40,034 nucleotides of DNA, taken from Sphingomonas sp. SRS2 (GTDB lineage Bacteria; Pseudomonadota; Alphaproteobacteria; Sphingomonadales; Sphingomonadaceae). Positions 15,567 to 23,286 of this stretch are shown in pieces. The stretch spans positions 1 to 40,034 of the forward strand of contig NZ_LARW01000049.1 of assembly GCF_000971055.1 (NCBI RefSeq), read 5' to 3'. The stretch's first letter is position 1. Each line of letters begins with the position of its first letter. The notes beneath the pieces are model-generated. The model searched no databases and was not told where the DNA came from. It saw only the letters and a list, made by a program, of their open reading frames with translations. Position numbers and translations under genes: made by a program.

Positions 15567-15788
15567 ATGCGCCATGAACGCAACTGCACTTGCGAACAAT
15601 GCCGGCCAGAAGCGTCGATGTCGGACAATATATTGATGGGGGTTCTGACCCTTGCCGGAGTCGGCTTCGCGATGATGTGGGGATCGACGATCATCGTCGC
15701 GGCGGTCGTAGCACTGCTCGTCGCAGTGATCGCCTTCAGGATCTTCGCGCCGACGATCGGAGCGGATCGCCAGCGCCACCGGAAATAG
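15567..15788 (+). CDS. small membrane protein with CxxxC-type N-terminus (73 aa)
   Basis: A 73-residue protein with a short polar head holding CTCEQC (residues 7-12), then two close hydrophobic stretches (NILMGVLTLAGVGFAMMWG and TIIVAAVVALLVAVIAFRIF), so it is probably an integral inner-membrane protein. The CxCxxC head could bind a metal, but this is only a guess. Start ATG 15567 has AAGGA eight bases before it; the open frame back to 15444 runs across the operators and is rejected. It is divergent from the 89-residue gene and shares its two Crp-like sites. Confidence 0.62.
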   Translation: MRHERNCTCEQCRPEASMSDNILMGVLTLAGVGFAMMWGSTIIVAAVVALLVAVIAFRIFAPTIGADRQRHRK

Positions 15789-15795
15789 CGGCCGC

Positions 15796-15824
15796 TTGAC
15801 ATCGTCGGCGCGATCACCAATACT
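15796..15824 (+). promoter_or_regulatory. sigma-70-type promoter of the arsR-SRPBCC pair; leaderless start
   Basis: TTGACA at 15796-15801, a 17-base spacer, and AATACT at 15819-15824. Transcription would start at about 15831-15832, exactly where the ArsR ATG is, and there is no ribosome site before that ATG. So the mRNA is probably leaderless. Confidence 0.55.
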
Positions 15825-15831
15825 TTACTAT

Positions 15832-16203
15832 ATGGTGAAGTTACCGCAATCATCGCTCGACCGCACATTCGCCGCGCTGGTGGACCCCACCCGCCGTGCG
15901 ATCCTCGCCCGTCTCGAGCAGGAAGAGTCGCTGTCGGTCAGCGATCTCGCCCGCCCCTTCGCGATCAAGCTGCCCGCGGTGATGAAGCATCTCGACGTCC
16001 TCGACGACGCCGGGCTTATCGCGAAGTCCAAAGAGGGGCGCACGGTGACGGTGCGGCTGCATCCCGGGCCGATGGAGGAAGCGATGACCTGGCTCCGCCA
16101 ATATGAGCGCTTCTGGTCGGAACGGCTCGACCGCCTCGCCGCTTATGCCGAGACGAAGGAAATCGCGCTTCGCAAATCCGAGAATGAGGAAAAGCCCCGA
16201 TGA
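15832..16203 (+). CDS. ArsR/SmtB-type transcription regulator
   Basis: A 123-residue winged-helix repressor. It opens MVKLPQSSLDRTFAALVDPTRRAILARLEQEE (key DPTRRAIL), has the recognition region SVSDLARPFAIKLPAVMKHLDVLDDAGLI and the wing SKEGRTVTVRL, then a C-terminal WLRQYERFWSERLDRLAAYA helix. No metal-binding Cys is seen, as is usual for ArsR members paired with an SRPBCC protein. It starts at ATG 15832, directly at the predicted transcription start. Its stop overlaps the next start (ATGA), so regulator and SRPBCC protein are coupled; such pairs commonly control themselves. Confidence 0.85.
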   Translation: MVKLPQSSLDRTFAALVDPTRRAILARLEQEESLSVSDLARPFAIKLPAVMKHLDVLDDAGLIAKSKEGRTVTVRLHPGPMEEAMTWLRQYERFWSERLDRLAAYAETKEIALRKSENEEKPR

Positions 16204-16640
16204 CCAGCATGACGCTCGTGCGGCAGATCGCCGCGCGCCCCGCACTCGTCTTCGACGCGATGACGACGCCCGAAGGGATCGCAAGCTGGTGGGGTCCCGA
16301 TGAAGGACCCGTCCTGCTCGCCGAAACCGACGTGCGGGTCGGCGGGAGCTTTCGGGTGCGTTTCCGCATGCTCGACGGCACCGAGCATGAGAGCGAGGGC
16401 CGCTATCTGGAGGTCATTCGGCCCGAGAGGATCGTGATGAGCTGGCGCTGGACCGAGAATGGCGAGACCGACGAGGGCGACGAGGAGTCGCGCATCGAGA
16501 TCGGCCTGCGTCCCATCGACAGCGGCACGGAACTGACCTTCACCCATGCCCGCCTGCAGAGCGAAGCATCGCGCGCCAGCCATCAGGACGGCTGGAGGGG
16601 CTCGCTCGACAAGCTGGTGCGTCATTTCGCGCAAGGCTGA
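16200..16640 (+). CDS. SRPBCC/AHSA1-domain protein
   Basis: A 146-residue START-like (AHSA1) ligand-binding protein. Family signs: VRQIAARPALVFDAMTTPE with the first helix, ASWWGPDEGPV, GGSFRVRFRMLDGTEHESEGRYLEV, RIVMSWRW, and the C-terminal HQDGWRGSLDKLVRHF. It forms a hydrophobic pocket; the ligand is not known. It is translationally coupled to the ArsR gene by a 4-base ATGA overlap, and a glutathione S-transferase gene follows after 31 bases, suggesting a small detoxification or stress operon. Confidence 0.86.
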   Translation: MTSMTLVRQIAARPALVFDAMTTPEGIASWWGPDEGPVLLAETDVRVGGSFRVRFRMLDGTEHESEGRYLEVIRPERIVMSWRWTENGETDEGDEESRIEIGLRPIDSGTELTFTHARLQSEASRASHQDGWRGSLDKLVRHFAQG

Positions 16641-16671
16641 CCGGACCCCGCCGATCGAGAGAGGATATCGC

Positions 16672-17325
16672 ATGATCACACTCTATGCTTTCTGCTGGGT
16701 GCCTGACTTCGCGAAAGGCCATGTTCGGGACCTGCGGGTTCGCTGGGCGCTGGAGGAGGCGGGCATCCCCTATCGGCAGAAGCTGCTCAGCCAGGGCGAG
16801 AACGGATCGCCCGACTATCTCGCGCTTCAGCCATTCGGGCAGGTCCCCGCGATCGAGGAGAATGGCGCGAAGCTGTTCGAATCCGGCGCGATCGTGCTGA
16901 ACATCGCCCGCCGATCCGAGGCGCTGATGCCCCGCGATCCGCAGGGCCGCGCGCGCACCGAGGCGTGGATGTTCGCCGCGCTTAATTCGGTCGAGCCGGC
17001 CATCGGCAATCTGGCTGACATCGATCTGTTCGCGCAGGGCGAACGCTGGGCCCAGGAACGACGCCCCGCCGCGGTCGAGCAGGTGCAGGGCAAGCTCGAC
17101 CGGCTCGAACATTGGCTGGCCGAAAAGGATTATCTGGAAGATGCGTTCAGCGCGGGTGATCTGCTGATGTCCGACGTGCTGCGGATCCTCGATCACACCG
17201 ATATCGTCGAGCAGCGCCCGGTTCTGCGCGCCTACCGCGACCGCTGTCTGGCGCGCCCGGCCTTCCGCAAGGCGCTGGCCGATCAGCTGGCGTCGTTCGA
17301 AGAGCCCGCCGCCGCGATCGGATAA
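16672..17325 (+). CDS. glutathione S-transferase family protein
   Basis: A 217-residue cytosolic GST. The thioredoxin-like N-terminal half has MITLYAFCWVPDFAKGHVRD, ALEEAGIPY, and the glutathione-binding PFGQVPAIEENGAKLFESGAIV with cis-Pro and ESGA. The C-terminal helical half contains FSAGDLLMSDVLRILDHTD, the usual N-capping box, and ARPAFRKALADQLASF. The catalytic residue cannot be named with certainty (Ser/Cys/Tyr at the start is atypical: FCWVPD). The start at 16672 has GAGAGAGGA just upstream. Lies 31 bases after the SRPBCC gene on the same strand and is probably in its operon. Confidence 0.87.
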   Translation: MITLYAFCWVPDFAKGHVRDLRVRWALEEAGIPYRQKLLSQGENGSPDYLALQPFGQVPAIEENGAKLFESGAIVLNIARRSEALMPRDPQGRARTEAWMFAALNSVEPAIGNLADIDLFAQGERWAQERRPAAVEQVQGKLDRLEHWLAEKDYLEDAFSAGDLLMSDVLRILDHTDIVEQRPVLRAYRDRCLARPAFRKALADQLASFEEPAAAIG

Positions 17326-17329
17326 CGGC

Positions 17330-18061
17330 TCAGCGCTCGGCCAGCCGCTTCTCGATCGCGATCCACAGCGCGTCGGTCGCCACTGCCGCCGGAGACTTGG
17401 GCAGATAAGCGCCGATCGCGCCACGCCGAGTCGCCATCTGCTCGACCGCGCTGGCCATCGGAATCGCAGGGAAGTCGGGGTTTTCTTCCACCGCCGCCCG
17501 GTGCGCGGCGCGGCGGCGGTCGACCATGTTGAACAGGGGTATCAGCGGCGGGCCGCCCTTGTGGTGGCGCAGCAGATGCTGACGCACCTCATCGAATGCG
17601 CGGCGTGACAACGCCGACGGGATCATCGGAGAGAGGATGATCGCAGCGCCCCGGATCACCTGCTCGCTGGTGGGGCCCAATCCGGGCGGGCAATCGAGGA
17701 TGACATGATCGTAACGCTGGCCGAGATGTTCGGTGAGCTTGCGGATGCGCTTCTTGCGGTCGATCCCGTCGAACAGCGTGTCGAGCGTCCGGAGCGAAGC
17801 ATCGGCGGGCAGGAGATCGAGCAACGGGACGCCGGTTTCCACGATGAGCTTTTCCGGCGCGACGTCCTTTTCGATCACCGCGCGCGCCTCATCGTGCGCC
17901 GGGCGATCATGCGCCAGGATGAAGCTCGCCGCCGCCTGGCCATCAAGATCCCACAACAGGATGCGCCGCTTCGAGCGCACCGCCGCCGCCCAGGCGAGGT
18001 TGACCGCCAGCGTCGTCTTACCGACGCCGCCCTTCATGCTGTAGATCGCTATCGTCGCCAT
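17330..18061 (-). CDS. ParA-family ATPase (orphan)
   Basis: A 243-residue deviant-Walker ATPase. Residues 10-17 read KGGVGKTT, followed by LLWDLDGQAAASF (Walker A', switch I region) and VILDCPPGLGPTSEQVI (Walker B). Family members position plasmids, chromosomes, chemoreceptor arrays or other cargo by ATP-driven surface cycling. No parB or centromere-like repeat is adjacent, so it is an orphan and its cargo is unknown. ATG 18061 follows GAGGGCAG; the longer open frame to 18178 is not family-like. It converges on the GST gene with four bases between, and lies next to the left end of the integrated island without being part of it. Confidence 0.83.
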   Translation of the reverse strand: MATIAIYSMKGGVGKTTLAVNLAWAAAVRSKRRILLWDLDGQAAASFILAHDRPAHDEARAVIEKDVAPEKLIVETGVPLLDLLPADASLRTLDTLFDGIDRKKRIRKLTEHLGQRYDHVILDCPPGLGPTSEQVIRGAAIILSPMIPSALSRRAFDEVRQHLLRHHKGGPPLIPLFNMVDRRRAAHRAAVEENPDFPAIPMASAVEQMATRRGAIGAYLPKSPAAVATDALWIAIEKRLAER

Positions 18062-18219
18062 CTGCCCTCGCCGCTCCGATTCACGCATCCGAAATGCGTC
18101 AACGTACAAGCGCGTCATCCTGACAGAGATATGTGACGGTCCCGCGAATGGGATCATCGAAGCTTCTAGTTCGGCCATTTGCCGCTATGGTGCCGAGCGG
18201 CGATCACCGGATTTCCTTG

Positions 18220-18281
18220 GTTTTTTCAACCAAGAGCGAACGTTCGCGATCAAGGAAATGGTGCGCTTACAGGACTCAAAT
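18220..18281. repeat. left attachment-like repeat of the tRNA-Thr island
   Basis: The segment 18248-18281 repeats 23026-23060 at the tRNA-Thr gene: CGATCA-GGAAATGGTG-CGCTTACAGGACTC. It differs by one missing C in the tRNA acceptor part, A for T once, and A for G in the T-arm part. A shorter match (GGTTTTTCAACC, 15 unlike bases, then CGATCA) extends it to 18220. This is the displaced copy of the tRNA 3' end left by site-specific integration; its changes suggest an old or imperfect site. Confidence 0.62.
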
Positions 18282-18335
18282 TTTCTAGGTAACTATAGGT
18301 TTTTGCTCTCTATTTTCCCGCGCCCCGCTTTTACG

Positions 18336-18354
18336 GCCCCCATAAAGGCCCCCA
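18336..18354. repeat. GCCCCCA-N4-GGCCCCCA element, left end
   Basis: A 19-base direct double motif (GCCCCCA, four bases, GGCCCCCA) that recurs at 22906-22924 at the other end of the island. A further single inverted copy (TGGGGGCC) lies at 22874-22881, just before the integrase start. The placing inside both ends suits arm-type binding sites for the integrase. Confidence 0.45.
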
Positions 18355-18382
18355 CTCATCCGGCTTACGGCATATTTCTTTC

Positions 18383-21091
18383 TCAAACGGCGTGAATATC
18401 TGGACCCCGCCGGGTCAGAATATGTGCGAAAATGGCCTGCGCCTTCATATCTACTTCCTCGGGCTCATAGCTCTGGGGAAGCCCCGTGCGATCGTCATAA
18501 AGGAAATTCGTGATCGCGATACGCACGCTGTCTCGGGTGGCCTGTTTTCGGGCAAAATCCTGCATGGCGTCGAGCTGCTGCTGCAGGACTCCATAGAGGC
18601 CGACCGCCACCTTCTTTAGCTTAGCAATGTCGCTCTTTTCGAGGTCTGGCTTCATAAGCAGGTCGAACAGCGTAAGGGTCTCTTCATCTAGGCCCTCGCG
18701 CATGGCGCGTCGCTGTTCAACGTCCAGCTCTTCGGCAAGCACCAACAGCGCGGCAAAGGTCCGCTCGATATTCACGGCATCCTTCTCGCTGTTATAGTCG
18801 GCGACCAGTTCCTCATAATGCTTCTGGAAATCGGTGCGCAGCGGGTTTTGTCGCAGCATCATTTCCAGTTTCTTCTGGATCGCGTCTTTGAGGCTCTGGA
18901 CGGTCGTGTTCTTACGCGGGCTGCGCTCAAATTCCTTCTTCAGCTTCTCGAAGTCGATGCGGCTGATGTCATAGAGCCGATCGTCATTGTCATCTGGATC
19001 GATCTGCGTTTCGATGCTGGCGTTCACCACCGCATGCAGTTCGCGCATGATGTCCGAAATATCCGCCGTCGCTACGTCCTCCTCCAGGCTATTGTAGATG
19101 ACCCTGATCGCCGCGAAGCGCTGGCGATAAGCGTTCACCGCCCGGAAGTTCACGCACGCCTTGAACTTCTTGAACACTTCCCGCGCCATGATCTGGAAGC
19201 GTTTGCGGCTTTCGTCATTTTCGTTGACCGCTTCCTTGGCGTCGATGATCGCGCGATTCCGCTCGAATCCGGCTTTGTCGAGGATGTCGAGCAAGCGGAA
19301 GTTGCGCGCGGACAGGAACCCTTCCGCCGCATCGATCGCCTCTTCCAGATCGGCCAGCAATTCTTCAGGCGGACGCACCGGATCGATTTCAAGCGGAGGA
19401 TCGCCCGGATTGCCCTGCCCGCCACCCGGCGTCCCTGCATAGGTCGCGAGCGCCTTGCGTAGGTTCTTCAATATCCCGCAATAGTCGACGATCAGGCCAT
19501 TATTCTTGCCCGCATGAACCCGGTTGGCCCGGGCAATCGCCTGCATCAGCGTGTGCGCCTTTAATGGCTTGTCCAGATACAGCGTGGACAGGCTCGGCAC
19601 GTCGAACCCGGTCAGCCACATCGCGCAGACAATGGCGATGCGAAACGGATGATCTTCTTTCTTGAAGGCCGATTCCAGATCGATGCGCTTGCCGTCGTCG
19701 GTTTCAAACCCGTTCTTGATCAGCGCCCGGTGCGGCGTGATGTCCAAATCCCATTTGCGGAACCGATCGACTTCGCCCTGTTCCTCAGACACCACAACCG
19801 CCGCTCGCGTCGCCTTCACCCATGCAAGCTGGCGCTGCCGGTCCGCCAAACCCTGTTCGTCGCTTGCCTGCGCCAAGTCCTTTTCGAGCGCCGCGATCCG
19901 CAAATCCCAATGCTTGGCGATCAGCGCGTGCATGCGAACGCACGTCACCTTGTCGATGCACACTAGCATCGCTTTGCCGCTTTCCCAGGCGGTGGTGTAG
20001 TGCGCCACGAAATCCGCCGCGACCGTCTCCAGCCGCGTCTCTGCCGTGATGATGTGATATTCGCGCTTCAGCTCTTTTTCGAGCCGTTCGGTCACGCTCG
20101 GATCGTCCAGTTCAAACTCTTCCAGCTTGGCCGCGATCTTCTCGTTCAGGTCGTTGGTCGCGACGCCCAGCTTGTCACCGCGCGCATCATAATAAAGCGG
20201 CACGGTCGCATGATCCTCCACCGCGCGCTGGAAATCATAGGTGGAGATGTAATCGCCGAACGTCTGCTTCGTCGTTTCGTCGCCCGACATCAGCGGCGTG
20301 CCGGTGAAGCCGAGAAAGCTGGCATTGGGCAGAGCGTTGCGCATGTTGAGCGACAGCAGGCCGTTCTGCGTCCGGTGCGCTTCGTCGGTGATCACGATTA
20401 TGTCGTCGCGATCCGAATAGGGATCGTCCGGGTTCACATCCTGATTGAACCGATGGATCAGCGTAAAAACATAGGGCTTCTGCACCGCCAGCAGCGATTT
20501 CAGCTCCGCACCCGTCCCGGCCCGCACCTGAGCCTTATCATTATTGACCAGCCCGCACCCGGCGAACGTGCCGTAAATCTGCCCGTCCAGGTCGATGCGG
20601 TCCGTGACCACCAGAAAGGTGAAGTTCGCCCCGATCTTGCGGTGCACCTTCTGCGTCAGGAAGGCGATGGAATAGCTCTTGCCCGATCCCTGCGTGTGCC
20701 AGAACACGCCCAGCTTGCCATCACGCGCCTTGCGATCCTTTACCGCCGCGATGGCGCGGTTGACGCCCAGAAACTGGTGATTGCGCGCCACGATCTTGAC
20801 CAGGCGTTCGCCGCCATCATCGAACAGGATGAAGTTTTCGAGGATGTCGATGAAATTGGCCTTGGCGCATACGCCCTTCAGCATCGTTTCCAGATCGACG
20901 ACGCCCGGCGCATCCTCCTCCAGCCGCTTCCAGTCGTTGAAATGCTCATATCTGCTTGAAAGCGACCCGATCTTCGCCGCATGCCCGTTGGTCAGGATGA
21001 TCAAGGCGTTGTGGTGGAACAGGTGCGGGATCGTGTCCTTATAATCGGACAGATTCTGTTCATAGGCTTGGCGGATATCCGGCTTGGCCAT
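18383..21091 (-). CDS. hsdR: type I restriction HsdR, truncated: translocase without nuclease domain
   Basis: The 902 residues match the type I restriction motor subunit from just after its nuclease motif to the end. A full HsdR of this kind is ~1,050 residues and has an N-terminal PD-(D/E)xK nuclease ending in ELK; here the frame begins MAKPDIRQAYEQNLSDYKDT, which is the family text that directly follows ELK. The motor is complete: TQGSGKS (133-139), DEAH (236-239), FTGTP (~263), the AIARANRVHAGKNNGLIVDY motif VI, and the helical C-terminus. No hsdM or hsdS is in the window. The predicted ATG 21091 has no good ribosome site and lies inside the tail of the ORF upstream in another frame, as expected at a deletion join. 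Probably non-functional for cleavage. Confidence 0.82.
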   Translation of the reverse strand: MAKPDIRQAYEQNLSDYKDTIPHLFHHNALIILTNGHAAKIGSLSSRYEHFNDWKRLEEDAPGVVDLETMLKGVCAKANFIDILENFILFDDGGERLVKIVARNHQFLGVNRAIAAVKDRKARDGKLGVFWHTQGSGKSYSIAFLTQKVHRKIGANFTFLVVTDRIDLDGQIYGTFAGCGLVNNDKAQVRAGTGAELKSLLAVQKPYVFTLIHRFNQDVNPDDPYSDRDDIIVITDEAHRTQNGLLSLNMRNALPNASFLGFTGTPLMSGDETTKQTFGDYISTYDFQRAVEDHATVPLYYDARGDKLGVATNDLNEKIAAKLEEFELDDPSVTERLEKELKREYHIITAETRLETVAADFVAHYTTAWESGKAMLVCIDKVTCVRMHALIAKHWDLRIAALEKDLAQASDEQGLADRQRQLAWVKATRAAVVVSEEQGEVDRFRKWDLDITPHRALIKNGFETDDGKRIDLESAFKKEDHPFRIAIVCAMWLTGFDVPSLSTLYLDKPLKAHTLMQAIARANRVHAGKNNGLIVDYCGILKNLRKALATYAGTPGGGQGNPGDPPLEIDPVRPPEELLADLEEAIDAAEGFLSARNFRLLDILDKAGFERNRAIIDAKEAVNENDESRKRFQIMAREVFKKFKACVNFRAVNAYRQRFAAIRVIYNSLEEDVATADISDIMRELHAVVNASIETQIDPDDNDDRLYDISRIDFEKLKKEFERSPRKNTTVQSLKDAIQKKLEMMLRQNPLRTDFQKHYEELVADYNSEKDAVNIERTFAALLVLAEELDVEQRRAMREGLDEETLTLFDLLMKPDLEKSDIAKLKKVAVGLYGVLQQQLDAMQDFARKQATRDSVRIAITNFLYDDRTGLPQSYEPEEVDMKAQAIFAHILTRRGPDIHAV

Positions 21092-21504
21092 TGGTCATCT
21101 ATTTCACCCCTCAGGGTGCCGGCTTCCCAATCCACATCCTCAGCAAAGAAAAAGACGCCCCCACTAACAAGGTGCGGTTCATCCGACTCGTCCCAGCTAG
21201 TGGGGTTGTCTTCGATTATGTCATCCAGCCTCTTCCCGATCATCCGGCTGGAGAACTCGCTATTGAACCGCCTTTGGATCAACTCATCACGATCCGACAC
21301 AGAGCCCCCAGGATCGAAACCCTCCTCAGCGCTTATAATCGACATCAGCGAAGCTTGCGGTACGATCTTGCCCTTGGTGAAATAACAATAAATTTCCTGA
21401 TTAACGACCATCCAATGTAGCATGCGCTTGACCCAAGGGCGTGGGGCGCTCTGGCTCAGAAAATCGATTGCCTCTTTGGAAGTGACTAGCTTCATCCAGC
21501 CCAT
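21001..21504 (-). CDS. hypothetical island protein, C-terminus lost at the hsdR join
   Basis: A reading frame of 167 residues. The first ~138 look like a real protein: MGWMKLVTSKEAIDFLSQSA, then FTKGKIVPQASLMSIISAEEG and HLVSGGVFFFAEDVDWEAGTL. The last ~30 (from about 21091 down) are only hsdR read in the wrong frame, so the original C-terminus is gone. No family recognised. Start may be 21504 or 21495; neither has a clear ribosome site. Upstream, 21505-21644 shows another short coding-like frame (VDSMYREIVASSNIAATAES) that could be its lost beginning after a frameshift. Confidence 0.45.
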   Translation of the reverse strand: MGWMKLVTSKEAIDFLSQSAPRPWVKRMLHWMVVNQEIYCYFTKGKIVPQASLMSIISAEEGFDPGGSVSDRDELIQRRFNSEFSSRMIGKRLDDIIEDNPTSWDESDEPHLVSGGVFFFAEDVDWEAGTLRGEIDDQWPSRISAKPMNRICPIIRTRSRTCSTTTP

Positions 21505-21644
21505 GTAGCGGGATGGAGTTTATGGATCGTTGCGATGATTCAGCAGTGGCCGCAATGTTAGAAGAGGCGACGATTTCCCGATACATCGAATCGACCAATT
21601 TTGGGAGCAAGACGTGCCAACGAATGGCTCGCTTCGGTATTAGC

Positions 21645-22871
21645 CTAGCCGGCAGAGAGCCCGCTGATTGGTATGATGTCGGCCCCCTTGCGCAAGACGT
21701 TGAGGTGATCCGCCCACCATTGCGCCATTTGAACGCGTTCCGCCCAATGCATGCCGCGATGATAGGCGGCGCGGATGCCGTCCTTGTCCTTGTGCGCCAG
21801 CGCCCGCTCGATCGCGTCCGGCGACCATTTGCCGGACTCGTTCAGCAGAGTGCTGGCCATCGCCCGGAAGCCGTGCGCGGTCATTTCGTCACCGGTGAAG
21901 CCCAGCCGCCGCAGCGCGCCGTTGACGGTGTTTTCCGACATTGGGCGAAGCGGTGTTCGGATCGAAGGGAAGACATAGCGCCCGTCGCCGGTAAGGCCTT
22001 CGGCGTCGCGGAGCAGCGCAATTGCTTGGCGCGACAAGGGCACCACATGCTCCAGCCGCGCCTTCATCTTCTCGCCCGGAATGCGCCAGATCGCGGCCTC
22101 AAAGTCGATTTCCGACCATTCGGCCCGACGCAGTTCGCCGGGGCGAACGAAGACCAGCGCCGACAATTCCAACGCGATCCGCGTTAAGGGCTGGCCTTCA
22201 TAGCCATCGATCGCGCGCAATAGCTCCCCCGCCTTTTTCGGTTCAAGGATGGCGGCAAGGTGTTTGGACTTGGGGCTGGCGAGCGCCCCGCGCAGATCGC
22301 GCGTCGGATCGGACGGGGCAATCTGGTTCGCGACCGCGTAGCGAAACACCTGCCCGATAAATTGGACGGTGCGATGCGCTTTCTCATCGTTCTTCGCGGC
22401 TTCAAATGGGCGAACTGCCTCCAGAATTTCAAACGGCGCGATTTCGGTGACCGGGCGATGGCCGAGCGATTTTTCAACCAGCTTCACAAACCATTCGCGT
22501 TTGTTGATCGTCGCTTCCGCCAGACCGTCGCGCCGGTTCTTTTTAATATAGGCCTTGGCAACGGCACTGAAGCTATTGGCCGCGCTGATCTTCGCCGTAT
22601 GTTTGTCGCGGCGCTTCTTCTCGGCTGGGTCGGTCCCGCCCGCCAATAGCCGCCGGGATTGATCGCGGCTCTCGCGGGCATCCTTCAGGCTGACATCTGG
22701 ATAACTTCCCAGCGACAATTTCTTCTCGGTGCCGGCCCGCGTGCGAAATTTCAGCTTCCATAGACGGCCCCCGGAAGGGGTCACTTGCAGGTAAAGGCCC
22801 TTTTCATCCGCCACTTTGTAGGGCTTATCGCGGGGCTTGAGCGCCCGGATCGCGGTTTCAGTGAGAGGCAT
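21645..22871 (-). CDS. P4-type tyrosine recombinase (integrase)
   Basis: A 408-residue integrase that cuts and joins DNA at attachment sites. It has the N-terminal arm-binding domain (DUF4102 type): LTETAIRALKPRDKPYKVADEKGLYLQVTPSG (marks GLYLQV), then the SAM-like core-binding domain (~100-185) and the catalytic domain. The catalytic set is complete by eye: Arg 243 in FVRPGELR, His 333 and Arg 336 in HGFR, His 360 in LAHKDKD, and Tyr 370 in AAYHRG. Length is normal. This family typically inserts at tRNA 3' ends, and the tRNA-Thr gene lies ~170 bases beyond its start. A GGCCCCCA motif sits directly before its ATG, so it may control its own expression. Confidence 0.9.
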   Translation of the reverse strand: MPLTETAIRALKPRDKPYKVADEKGLYLQVTPSGGRLWKLKFRTRAGTEKKLSLGSYPDVSLKDARESRDQSRRLLAGGTDPAEKKRRDKHTAKISAANSFSAVAKAYIKKNRRDGLAEATINKREWFVKLVEKSLGHRPVTEIAPFEILEAVRPFEAAKNDEKAHRTVQFIGQVFRYAVANQIAPSDPTRDLRGALASPKSKHLAAILEPKKAGELLRAIDGYEGQPLTRIALELSALVFVRPGELRRAEWSEIDFEAAIWRIPGEKMKARLEHVVPLSRQAIALLRDAEGLTGDGRYVFPSIRTPLRPMSENTVNGALRRLGFTGDEMTAHGFRAMASTLLNESGKWSPDAIERALAHKDKDGIRAAYHRGMHWAERVQMAQWWADHLNVLRKGADIIPISGLSAG

Positions 22872-22905
22872 TTTGGGGGCCTTTCAATCTTGCCAATTCG
22901 AACAA

Positions 22906-22924
22906 GCCCCCACACAGGCCCCCA
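22906..22924. repeat. GCCCCCA-N4-GGCCCCCA element, right end
   Basis: Matches the element at 18336-18354 at 16 of 19 positions, the differences being in the four-base spacer. It lies between the integrase start and the attachment repeat, the place of integrase arm sites. Confidence 0.45.
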
Positions 22925-23025
22925 ATATCGCCCGATTATGGGCACGCATTGGCGAACATCAGCGGTTAGGCCGATGGATTTTATCGCAGATTTTCAGGGG
23001 TTTTTCAACCTTTGGCGGTTGTCAG

Positions 23026-23060
23026 CGATCATGGAAATGGTGCCGCTTACAGGACTCGAA
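23026..23060. repeat. right attachment repeat, overlapping tRNA-Thr 3' end
   Basis: CGATCATGGAAATGGTGCCG followed by CTTACAGGACTCGAA: the last part is the 3' half of the tRNA acceptor and T-arm. Repeated in altered form at 18248-18281. The intact tRNA is kept on this side, so integration did not harm it. Confidence 0.62.
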
Positions 23061-23113
23061 CCTGTGACCCCCGCATTACGAATGCGATGCTCTACCAACT
23101 GAGCTAAAGCGGC
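23038..23113 (-). tRNA. tRNA-Thr (anticodon CGU)
   Basis: A 76-base cloverleaf including an encoded CCA. Acceptor GCCGCTT pairs with AAGCGGC, then A and CCA (23038-23041). The D-arm is AGCTCAGTTGGTAGAGC, the anticodon stem CGCAT/ATGCG holds loop TCGTA with anticodon CGT, and the T-arm is CACAGGTTCGAGTCCTGT. It reads ACG codons. It is the integration target of the adjoining island. Confidence 0.93.
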
Positions 23114-23127
23114 TAACCGAAGCGGGC

Positions 23128-23155
23128 CCTTAACAGTGGTCTCGGCCTTGTTCAA
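23128..23155 (-). promoter_or_regulatory. possible promoter of tRNA-Thr
   Basis: On the minus strand TTGAAC (23155-23150) and TTAAGG (23133-23128) are 16 bases apart, with a start expected near 23121, about eight bases before the tRNA 5' end. The -35 is good, the -10 is poor. Confidence 0.3.
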
Positions 23156-23286
23156 GCGCCTGAGCACCTCATCCGCCGCATCGCGATGATTGTGGTGGCC
23201 TTTACCAATCCTCAACCCGCCGGCGCGCATGGTGTCCTGACTGTCGCGGCGATTCCTTATAGCGCCGCGTGTCCTGGGGATCGAAG

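Larger units (their letters stand above)
18250..23060. mobile_element. ~4.8-kb integrative island at tRNA-Thr
   Basis: The element is bounded by repeats of the tRNA-Thr 3' end (18248-18281 and 23026-23060). It has its integrase beside the intact tRNA, the standard arrangement. Its cargo is one hypothetical ORF and a 5'-cut hsdR; genes outside on both sides are core-type. Base use inside is visibly less GC-rich (many AAG, TTC, ATT codons in the hsdR and hypothetical ORF). No replication or transfer genes are present, so it is a small or much-deleted element. Confidence 0.68.

Noticed and set aside
21401-21610. 69-codon minus-strand frame before the island hypothetical ORF
   Set aside because: Its first half looks coding-like but it overlaps the better frame in its second half; treated as a possible frameshifted beginning, not as a separate gene.
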